Below, one piece after another: positions 6,523 to 11,817 of a DNA stretch of 11,817 bases (position 1 is its first letter; every line of letters begins with the position of its first letter). The notes beneath the pieces were generated by a model. It searched no databases and was not told the DNA's origin. It worked only from the letters and a program-made list of their open reading frames with translations. The position numbers and the translations under genes were made by a program. Source of the DNA: Corynebacterium sp. (GTDB lineage Bacteria > Actinomycetota > Actinomycetes > Mycobacteriales > Mycobacteriaceae). The stretch is taken from NCBI RefSeq assembly GCF_030530965.1, contig NZ_JAUMTY010000027.1, forward strand, positions 1-11,817. Reading direction: 5' to 3'.

Positions 6523-6563
6523 CCCCAGCTAGAACGCGTTTAAGTCTCTAGCTGGGGATTCTT
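6523..6563 (+). terminator. Intrinsic terminator of tRNA-Lys
   Basis: CCCCAGCTAGA (6523-6533) pairs perfectly with TCTAGCTGGGG (6547-6557) over 11 bp with a 13-nt loop. ATTCTTTAT follows. It begins 7 nt after the tRNA. Confidence 0.85.
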
Positions 6564-6625
6564 TATACCCAAAAGTCTCCAAAAATATCCGGGTTATACG
6601 AGGGTTACACGACATGCCCCGGATT

Positions 6626-6706
6626 GCACCGACTGATTAAACAATCGGTGCGAAACCTGTCGTCGGCAGGCACCGGAAACCCACAAAGGCCTTCCTTCAG
6701 GCGGGT
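6626..6706 (-). terminator. Two hairpins downstream of the deoC-mutase gene
   Basis: On the minus strand the first hairpin (6706-6679) begins 3 nt after the stop codon. It has arms ACCC/GGGT around GCCT/AGGC, with an asymmetric bulge, and TTT follows. The second (6651-6626) pairs GCACCGATTG with CAGTCGGTGC over 10 bp with one G-U pair and a 6-nt loop. The second lacks a U-tract. Together they are the likely end of the deoA transcription unit. Confidence 0.45.
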
Positions 6707-6708
6707 GC

Positions 6709-9261
6709 TTAGAACCCGGTCGCTACGGTTATTTCTGCCCGGACCTGCTCGAGCTTTGCCTGGGCTTTAGTTTGTAGCGCCATGATTTCGGTTGCTGTTG
6801 CGTCCTCATCAACGGGTAAGACAACCTCGAGATAGCACTTGAGCTTCGGCTCAGTCCCAGAAGGCCGACAGATGACGCGTGTGTTGTCCTCCGTAAGGAA
6901 TAGGACACCATCTGTTCCCGGTAAACCGTGGTAACCGTCCGCGAGATCCGCGAACTCCGTGATGGGCGATCCGGCAAATTCAGCCGGCGGAGTTGTCCTT
7001 AGCTTGGACATGCCATCGACGATTCGTTGGCGGTTCTCAACCCGGAACGCGGCCTGAGTCGTGGCGTAGACTCCGTTGTCGCGAGCAATCTCCATGAGAC
7101 GATCGTCTACCGTTTTGCCTTCTCGATGGAGAGAATCCACGAGGTAAGCAACGGTAACGGCTGCCGACACCCCATCTTTGTCCCGGACGATGTGTGGGTA
7201 GGTGCAGTAGCCAATCGCTTCTTCGTAACCGAATGCCAAGTCCGGGGTACGCCCGATCCATTTAAAGCCCGTCAATGTAGGTCCGTAATTGAGGCCATAC
7301 TTGCTTGCAATAGCTCCTAGTAGACGAGACGAGACGATGGAGTTGGCAAAGACTGAATCCGACGTCTGAGCGGTAACATCGCATGAGGCTGCGTCTGCAT
7401 CCGAGCCTGAATTCAGGTGAACCGGGAGCAACTTTGTACGTGCGACGAAGTCACCGAGCAGACCACCAATTTGGTCACCAGTCAATTGGCGATACGTCGG
7501 TTCCGTCGATGACCCATCGCTCCCAGTGGTGTCGCTGGTCTTTGTAGGAATGGCGACGGAACACCGATCAGCGTCGGGGTCCAGAGCGATCACGACGTCA
7601 GCCTGGCTACGTTGAGCGGTGCTGAGAGCGAGATCCAGGGCTCCCTTTTCTTCCGGATTGGGGAATGAAACGGTGGGGAAGTCCGGGTCCGGTTCAGCTT
7701 GTTCCTTGACGAGGGTGATATTGGTGAACCCCGCTTTATTGAGCGCCTTTGTGGCGGTTTCGGACCCAACGCCATGCATTGCAGTGAGGGTGATGGAAAT
7801 ATCACTGTGGAACGAACTGTGGGATTCGTTGGACATGGATGAGCCGTCGTTTTTGATGGCAGCTTCCGCCGTGCGGAATGGTTCCGTTTCTGTCTCGAGA
7901 GCTGCGAGATAGGCTTCGCGCACTTCCTCACCAAGGAAGGTAATGCCCTCTGACGAACGCGGGATGTCCTTCGCCGGACCTGTTTGTGCGATTGCATTAG
8001 CAATGTTGCTGTCATCTGGCGGGACGATTTGTACGCCGTTGCCCCACTGGTCGGTCATGCGTCCACCTAGATAGACCTTGTATCCATTATCTCGCGGTGG
8101 ATTGTGAGAAGCGGTGACCATAATGCCGGCATCAGCCTTCAAATGCCGAACTGCGAACGCGAGTAACGGGGTAGGCAAATGGCTCGGTAAACGTAGCGCA
8201 TGGCCCCCAGCAGCATTAATAACCTCAGCCGCATCGGTAGCGAATTCTGCCGACCCGTGGCGAGCATCATGGCCAATAACGACGACGGGTGCGGATCCTA
8301 TGGACTCGGTTAAATACGATACGAGACCTGCGGTGGCTTTGATGACGACGGACCGGTTCATCCGTGATTCCCCGGCCCCGATTTCTCCACGTAAACCAGC
8401 AGTTCCGAATTGCAGTGGTCCAGAGAAGCGAGCGGTTAATTCGTCGATGTTCCGTGTTTTGATGAGTTCTCGGATCGTTTCAGCATCTGTGGAATCAACA
8501 TCGCTATCTGCCCATTTTTCCGCGCGGGCGAGGATGTCGTCATGCGTAGAGTCGTCACTGTCAGGAGACGTCGCGAGGCCATCCAGAACGGCTCGTGTTC
8601 CAGAAAGGCCCAGGCGGTTTGCCCCCGCAGCAATCATTTCTAGTGCTTTTTCTGCTGTTCGAATTCCGCCCGAGGCCTTAACCCCCATGTCAGGCCCGAC
8701 GGTCTCGCGCATGAGGCGAATGGCGTGAGCACTCGCACCACCACTGGGGTGGAAACCTGTCGACGTCTTGACGAAATCCGCGCCAGCATCTTTAGCAGCG
8801 TTACATGCGGCGACAATATCGTCGTCGGAAAGAAGAGCAGTTTCTAGGATGACTTTAAGAACAGTGGGCGAGGGAACGGCATCCCGGACCGCGCGAATGT
8901 CCTTTTCGACGGTGGCCCAGTCGCCTTCGGCTGCTGCCGCCAGGTTGATGACCATGTCGATTTCATCTGCGCCATTATTGACTGCCAGGCGGGCCTCTTC
9001 GGCTTTGATCTCACTGGCGTGGGCTCCGGACGGAAAGCCACATACCGCGGCTACATGGAGTCCGTCGGGAACGGTGACGGGAAGCATCGACGGAGAGACA
9101 CAGATGGAATACGTTCCGAGCTCAGTGGCCTCGTGGATCAGCTCGGCGACGTCGTGATGCGTTGATTCAGGTTTGAGAAGAGTGTGGTCGACGATGGAGG
9201 CGACCTCGTCACGCGAGGGTGTGTTCGTACCAGATGAAAGACTGTCTGGCGTAGTAGGCAC
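6709..9261 (-). CDS. Fusion of deoxyribose-phosphate aldolase (DeoC) and PGM2-like phosphomutase
   Basis: The 850-residue protein joins two enzymes. Residues ~17-228 are DeoC (2-deoxyribose-5-phosphate to glyceraldehyde-3-phosphate plus acetaldehyde): Asp102 in EIDMVINL, Schiff-base Lys165 in VKTSTGF and Lys195 in GVKASGGIRT. Residues ~242-850 are an alpha-D-phosphohexomutase: FGTAGLRG at 285-292, phosphoserine Ser385 in TASHNPP, metal loop DPDADR 561-566, sugar loop GYEEAIG 678-684 and phosphate loop RPSGTEPK 799-806. All catalytic residues are present in both. FGTAGLRG recalls PGM2-type enzymes, some of which act as phosphopentomutases, so the domain probably makes deoxyribose-5-phosphate for DeoC. 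There is no ATG, GTG or TTG codon between Met209 and Met301, so the mutase cannot be started separately. The start is GTG with AGGAG 5 nt upstream. Polar low-complexity loops interrupt the mutase at about 470-488, 573-590 and 618-640. It lies downstream of deoA behind a terminator. Confidence 0.93.
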   Translation of the reverse strand: MPTTPDSLSSGTNTPSRDEVASIVDHTLLKPESTHHDVAELIHEATELGTYSICVSPSMLPVTVPDGLHVAAVCGFPSGAHASEIKAEEARLAVNNGADEIDMVINLAAAAEGDWATVEKDIRAVRDAVPSPTVLKVILETALLSDDDIVAACNAAKDAGADFVKTSTGFHPSGGASAHAIRLMRETVGPDMGVKASGGIRTAEKALEMIAAGANRLGLSGTRAVLDGLATSPDSDDSTHDDILARAEKWADSDVDSTDAETIRELIKTRNIDELTARFSGPLQFGTAGLRGEIGAGESRMNRSVVIKATAGLVSYLTESIGSAPVVVIGHDARHGSAEFATDAAEVINAAGGHALRLPSHLPTPLLAFAVRHLKADAGIMVTASHNPPRDNGYKVYLGGRMTDQWGNGVQIVPPDDSNIANAIAQTGPAKDIPRSSEGITFLGEEVREAYLAALETETEPFRTAEAAIKNDGSSMSNESHSSFHSDISITLTAMHGVGSETATKALNKAGFTNITLVKEQAEPDPDFPTVSFPNPEEKGALDLALSTAQRSQADVVIALDPDADRCSVAIPTKTSDTTGSDGSSTEPTYRQLTGDQIGGLLGDFVARTKLLPVHLNSGSDADAASCDVTAQTSDSVFANSIVSSRLLGAIASKYGLNYGPTLTGFKWIGRTPDLAFGYEEAIGYCTYPHIVRDKDGVSAAVTVAYLVDSLHREGKTVDDRLMEIARDNGVYATTQAAFRVENRQRIVDGMSKLRTTPPAEFAGSPITEFADLADGYHGLPGTDGVLFLTEDNTRVICRPSGTEPKLKCYLEVVLPVDEDATATEIMALQTKAQAKLEQVRAEITVATGF

Positions 9262-9275
9262 AGTTTCTCCTAAGA

Positions 9276-9296
9276 ATTGAACAAAAGTTGTTCAAT
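9276..9296. promoter_or_regulatory. Perfect palindrome before the deoC-mutase gene, candidate operator or antiterminator arm
   Basis: ATTGAACAA (9276-9284) and TTGTTCAAT (9288-9296) are perfect 9-bp inverted arms with a 3-nt centre, 15 bp before the GTG start. A further half-site, TGAACAAC, lies at 9312-9319. From memory the palindrome resembles the operator described for Bacillus subtilis DeoR upstream of dra (deoC)-nupC-pdp; that resemblance needs checking. As RNA the palindrome competes with the adjoining terminator, because they share an arm. Confidence 0.55.
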
Positions 9297-9319
9297 GCCC
9301 CTTATGGGCACTGAACAAC
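9279..9319 (-). terminator. Intrinsic terminator between deoA and deoC-mutase
   Basis: On the minus strand GTTGTTCAGTGCCC (9319-9306) pairs with GGGCATTGAACAAC (9300-9287) over 14 bp with one G-U pair and a 5-nt loop, followed by TTTTGTTC. It starts 9 nt after the deoA stop codon. Only ~18 nt remain between the U-tract and the next start codon, with no promoter in them, so deoC-mutase expression should need read-through. Confidence 0.8.
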
Positions 9320-9328
9320 GGCCGGGGG

Positions 9329-10624
9329 CTAGTTGATTTTTTCGATAACGACGGACTGACGTGGTGTAGGAACGCCCTCCTCGCTAGGAGCGATACTCCA
9401 GCCTTGGTTGAGTGATTCCAGAGCGCGTTCGAACCGGTCCGTGTCGTCAGAATGAAGCGTGAACAAGGGGGTGCCTTTCGTGACCTTTTGGCCGCGGTCC
9501 ACCAAGATTTCAATCCCAGCGCCAGCTTGAACCGGATCTTCTTTGCGTGCACGCCCGGCACCCAATCGCCAGCTAGCCACACCGATGGCAAGAGCGTCGA
9601 GTTCGGTGATCACGCCATCCGCATCCGCGTACACAGTTTCCGTGTGTTGTGCGGTGGGCAGCGGAGCATCGGGGTCGCCACCCTGGGCGCGAATCATGGA
9701 CTTCCAGGTGTCCATTGCACGGCCATTCTTCAAAGCTTCTTCAACGTCAGCGTCGCGAACTCCCGCCAAACTGAGCATTTCACGGGCTAGTTCACAGGTG
9801 AGCTCCACGACGTCGGCGGGCCCGCCACCAGCGAGAACGTCCAGTGATTCCCTGACCTCGAGGGAATTTCCGACAGTCTTCCCCAGCGGCGTGGACATAT
9901 CTGTGAGCAGCGCGACCGTTTTGACCCCGGCGTCGGTTCCCAGGTTCACCATTGTTTGAGCCAGTAAGCGAGCGTCGTCAAGAGTTTTCATGAAAGCTCC
10001 TGAACCAACTTTGACATCGAGGACGAGCGCGCCCGTGCCCTCCGCGATCTTTTTGCTCATGATTGAACTTGCGATCAGAGGGATGCAGTCCACGGTGCTG
10101 GTGATGTCACGCAGTGCGTAGAGCTTCTTATCCGCTGGTGCGAGCCCTGAGCCGGCGGCACAGATGACGCATCCGGGATCTTCGAGCATCTGCATCATGC
10201 GATCGTTAGACAGGTTTGCCTGCCAGCCCGGGATCGATTCCAATTTGTCCAGTGTTCCGCCAGTGTGGCCGAGCCCTCGTCCGGAGAGCTGTGGAACGGA
10301 GACTCCGAACGATGCCACCAGTGGAGCGAGGGGGAGGGTGATTTTGTCGCCCACACCGCCGGTCGAGTGCTTATCCGCAGTTGGACGAGACAGTGAGCTA
10401 AAGGACATCGTCTCACCGGAATTAATCATCGCCTGGGTCCATTGCGCGATCTCTCGCCGGTTCATCCCATTGAGGAAGATAGCCATTGCGAGAGCAGACA
10501 TTTGTTCATCAGCGACGACTCCGCGGGTGTACGCGTCGATCACCCAATCTATCTGATCTTGGGAAAGCTCCCCCTTATCTCTTTTGGTGCGGATAACGTC
10601 GACGGCATCGAAATGCTCAGCCAT
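9329..10624 (-). CDS. deoA: Thymidine/pyrimidine-nucleoside phosphorylase
   Basis: The 431-residue cytoplasmic enzyme splits thymidine or deoxyuridine with phosphate into free base and deoxyribose-1-phosphate. The family signature SGRGLGHTGGTLDKLE is at 114-129 and the phosphate-binding KHSTGGVGDK at 85-94. Arg172, Ser187 and Lys191 match the substrate-binding residues of E. coli DeoA. The order is a small alpha domain, a large alpha/beta domain and a C-terminal domain near 340-431. I chose the ATG at 10624, which has GGAG at 10634-10631 with a 6-nt spacer; an in-frame TTG at 10636 lies upstream of that ribosome binding site. Sequence does not settle strict thymidine versus broad pyrimidine specificity. 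It is divergent from cdd-nupC, first in its unit, and followed by a terminator and the deoC-mutase gene, whose product uses its deoxyribose-1-phosphate. Confidence 0.95.
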   Translation of the reverse strand: MAEHFDAVDVIRTKRDKGELSQDQIDWVIDAYTRGVVADEQMSALAMAIFLNGMNRREIAQWTQAMINSGETMSFSSLSRPTADKHSTGGVGDKITLPLAPLVASFGVSVPQLSGRGLGHTGGTLDKLESIPGWQANLSNDRMMQMLEDPGCVICAAGSGLAPADKKLYALRDITSTVDCIPLIASSIMSKKIAEGTGALVLDVKVGSGAFMKTLDDARLLAQTMVNLGTDAGVKTVALLTDMSTPLGKTVGNSLEVRESLDVLAGGGPADVVELTCELAREMLSLAGVRDADVEEALKNGRAMDTWKSMIRAQGGDPDAPLPTAQHTETVYADADGVITELDALAIGVASWRLGAGRARKEDPVQAGAGIEILVDRGQKVTKGTPLFTLHSDDTDRFERALESLNQGWSIAPSEEGVPTPRQSVVIEKIN

Positions 10625-10646
10625 GTAGTACTCCAATCAGTGTTCC

Positions 10647-10665
10647 GGTGTACCGTGAGGTCACC
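10647..10665 (-). other. Small hairpin just upstream of the deoA ribosome binding site
   Basis: In the deoA mRNA, GGTGACC (10665-10659) can pair with GGTACACC (10654-10647) with one bulged A and a TCAC loop, giving 7 bp. It lies 12 nt before the GGAG. It could influence translation; nothing more can be said. Confidence 0.3.
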
Positions 10666-10720
10666 TGTGAGGCGGGAGTGGGGATGCGCCATAAGGCTTA
10701 AAGTGTGACGTAACCAACTC

Positions 10721-10750
10721 TTGTTTCCCCGTTGTGATCTCAATTATCAT
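10721..10750 (+). promoter_or_regulatory. Candidate cdd-nupC promoter
   Basis: TTGTTT (10721-10726) and TATCAT (10745-10750) are 18 bp apart on the plus strand and would give a ~90-nt leader. The -10 overlaps the -10 of the opposing deoA promoter. The match is modest. The leader contains a GCCAC/GTGGC hairpin at 10811-10825. Confidence 0.35.
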
Positions 10751-10771
10751 AACAGTCGGAACGTATGTCAA
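10743..10771 (-). promoter_or_regulatory. Near-consensus promoter of deoA
   Basis: On the minus strand TTGACA (10771-10766) is followed 17 bp later by GATAAT (10748-10743), one base from the ideal vegetative promoter. An A-rich run upstream (10782-10772) could act as an UP element. Transcription should start near 10736, leaving a leader of ~110 nt. Confidence 0.8.
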
Positions 10772-10792
10772 TATCTTTTTTCACATATGTTC
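10759..10792. promoter_or_regulatory. Inverted repeat around the deoA -35 box, candidate operator
   Basis: GAACGTATGT (10759-10768) and ACATATGTTC (10783-10792) are inverted 10-bp arms with one mismatch and a 14-bp T-rich centre. The cores ACGTATGT and ACATATGT lie 22 bp apart, two helical turns, on one DNA face. The left arm overlaps the -35 hexamer, so a bound repressor would block deoA transcription. Confidence 0.55.
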
Positions 10793-10847
10793 GCAGGCTT
10801 ACTTGACGACGCCACCCTTCGTGGCTCCTTGATCGTGAGGACACATC

Positions 10848-11300
10848 ATGATTGAAAAGAACGCTTCCGACGTCGGCAGTTCTCGGGGTGAATTTTCTGA
10901 CGCTGCAGCGGATATCGCACTGCTAGAACAAGCACGTGACGCTGCCAAAGGTGCATACGTGCCATACAGTGAGTTCCCCGTCGGTGCTGCTATTCGCACC
11001 ACGGAGGGTAAGACCATCACTGGGTGCAACATAGAAAACGCCAGCTATGGTTTAACGAATTGCGCGGAACGAACAGCATCCTTTCGCATGATTGCGGAAA
11101 GTGGAGACGTTCCCCGTATCGACACAGTTGCCATCGTCGGTCTTAAGGCTGAACCGTGTTGGCCCTGTGGTGCGTGCCGGCAGGTTTTGAGGGAATTCGG
11201 CTGTTCTCGTGTCATCGTGGAGAAAGAATCGCGCCCATTTGTATTACCCTTTGAATCAATTCTCCCATTTTCCTTCGGCCCTGAAGACCTGGAGGGGTAA
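10848..11300 (+). CDS. cdd: Cytidine deaminase
   Basis: The 150-residue zinc enzyme hydrolyses cytidine and deoxycytidine to uridine and deoxyuridine plus ammonia. The active site shows Cys72 and catalytic Glu74 in NCAERTA, and zinc ligands Cys107 and Cys110 in PCGACRQ. Asn61 and Glu63 in GCNIENASYG bind the ribose. The size fits the small homotetrameric class; residues 1-20 are a slightly long polar N-terminus. The ATG at 10848 is preceded by GAGGA at 10837-10841 with good spacing. It is first in a unit with nupC, and its 3' end contains the nupC ribosome binding site. It feeds deoxyuridine to the divergently encoded DeoA. Confidence 0.97.
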   Translation: MIEKNASDVGSSRGEFSDAAADIALLEQARDAAKGAYVPYSEFPVGAAIRTTEGKTITGCNIENASYGLTNCAERTASFRMIAESGDVPRIDTVAIVGLKAEPCWPCGACRQVLREFGCSRVIVEKESRPFVLPFESILPFSFGPEDLEG

Positions 11301-11302
11301 TC

Positions 11303-11817
11303 ATGGAAAGATTTCAAGGGCTAATTGGTATTGCCATTATCCTTGCTCTCGGCGTTGCGTTATCTAAACATCGGTCCAAAATTAACTGGCGGACGCTGGG
11401 CACTGGCCTTGCCCTCCAAGTAATTCTGGCTCTGTTAGTCCTGAAGTGGGGGCCCGGATATCACGCTCTCAAGTGGCTAGCGGAGGGTATCGACCAGCTC
11501 ATCGGCTATACCGACAAAGGAACAGAATTCGTTTTCGGTCCCTTGTTTGGGGACAAAATCGGGTTCGTCTTTGCACTCAATGTTCTCCCAGTCATCATTT
11601 TCCTCGGTGCCATCATTGGTGTTCTGTACTATCTCCGTGTCATTCAAATTGTTGTTGAATACGTCGGCGGCGCCCTCGGGAAACTCATGGGGACCTCCAA
11701 GGTTGAATCTGTTTTCGCCGCAACCGTTATTTTTCTGGGGCAGAGTGAAGCACCCCTTCTCATTCAGCCGTATATCAAGAAGCTGACGAAATCCGAGTTA
11801 TTTACCTGTATGACCGG
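11303..11817 (+). CDS. nupC: Concentrative nucleoside transporter, 3' end outside the window
   Basis: The first 171 residues of a CNT-family nucleoside permease are visible; the family is usually ~400 residues. These integral inner-membrane proteins import nucleosides with protons or sodium. Hydrophobic segments lie at about 5-22, 33-48 and 86-112, and another begins near 134. GQSEAPLLIQPYI at 146-158 is the conserved CNT loop whose Gln and Glu bind nucleoside. The ATG at 11303 lies 2 nt after the cdd stop. Its strong GGAGGGG (11291-11297) is inside the end of cdd, so translation of the two is probably coupled. NupC would supply the substrates for Cdd and DeoA. Ion coupling cannot be told from this part. 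Confidence 0.93.
   Translation, partial: MERFQGLIGIAIILALGVALSKHRSKINWRTLGTGLALQVILALLVLKWGPGYHALKWLAEGIDQLIGYTDKGTEFVFGPLFGDKIGFVFALNVLPVIIFLGAIIGVLYYLRVIQIVVEYVGGALGKLMGTSKVESVFAATVIFLGQSEAPLLIQPYIKKLTKSELFTCMT

Noticed and set aside
8360..8640. Frameshift or assembly artefact creating the DeoC-mutase fusion
   Set aside because: The linker is in frame, keeps the polar helix-like start typical of stand-alone mutases (ILARAEKW), and has no leftover stop or start codons. An artefact cannot be fully excluded without reads.
8114..8728. Long plus-strand open frame (204 codons) inside the deoC-mutase gene
   Set aside because: It is fully antisense to a gene with intact catalytic motifs, has Ser/Ala/Arg-biased composition typical of shadow frames, and no ribosome binding site or domain.
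10625..10636. TTG start at 10636 for deoA
   Set aside because: The TTG lies upstream of and overlaps the GGAG that serves the ATG at 10624; the four extra residues add nothing to the conserved domain.
10637..10736. Riboswitch in the deoA leader
   Set aside because: Only a small 7-bp hairpin is visible and no conserved aptamer core or terminator is present in the leader.

Overview
The window looks like chromosomal DNA of a Mycobacteriales actinobacterium, most likely a Corynebacterium or close relative. The evidence is mid-range GC by eye, an LdtMt2-type L,D-transpeptidase lipoprotein, a DUF3618 protein, an actinobacterial Orn, and genes whose ATG sits 6-7 nt after a TANNNT -10 box (leaderless transcription). 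From memory, orn, ldtB, a DUF3618-like gene and bcp also lie close together in Mycobacterium tuberculosis (Rv2511, Rv2518c, Rv2520c, Rv2521). The species cannot be fixed from the sequence alone. I see no transposon, integrase, phage gene or CRISPR array.

Left half (1-5934), housekeeping genes. The 3'-truncated minus-strand gene at the left edge is unrecognised. A control region with two tandem 18-bp repeats and a leaderless promoter precedes a class I glutamine amidotransferase (+). Next come a Bcp peroxiredoxin (-), a small DUF3618 membrane protein (+), tRNA-His (-), oligoribonuclease orn (-), a Cof-type HAD phosphatase (+, probably leaderless) and the L,D-transpeptidase (-). Hairpin terminators lie after the DUF3618 gene, after tRNA-His, and between the convergent HAD and transpeptidase genes.

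Middle (5935-6708). About 500 bp without a protein gene precede tRNA-Lys(CUU), which has its own promoter and terminator. The tRNA leader carries a 13-bp direct repeat and a small palindrome.

Right half (6709-11817), a nucleoside-scavenging locus of two divergent units. To the right, cdd and nupC are translationally coupled. To the left, deoA is followed by an 850-residue gene that fuses deoxyribose-phosphate aldolase (DeoC) to a PGM2-like phosphohexomutase. Read together: NupC imports nucleosides, Cdd turns (deoxy)cytidine into (deoxy)uridine, DeoA releases the base and gives deoxyribose-1-phosphate, the mutase domain makes deoxyribose-5-phosphate, and the DeoC domain splits it into glyceraldehyde-3-phosphate and acetaldehyde. 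No separate deoB is present in the window; the fused mutase is the obvious substitute. Regulation looks elaborate. The deoA promoter is near-consensus with an inverted repeat around its -35 box. Between deoA and the fusion gene lies an intrinsic terminator whose 3' arm also forms half of a perfect 9-bp-arm palindrome. The fusion enzyme and this terminator/palindrome are the most interesting parts of the window.
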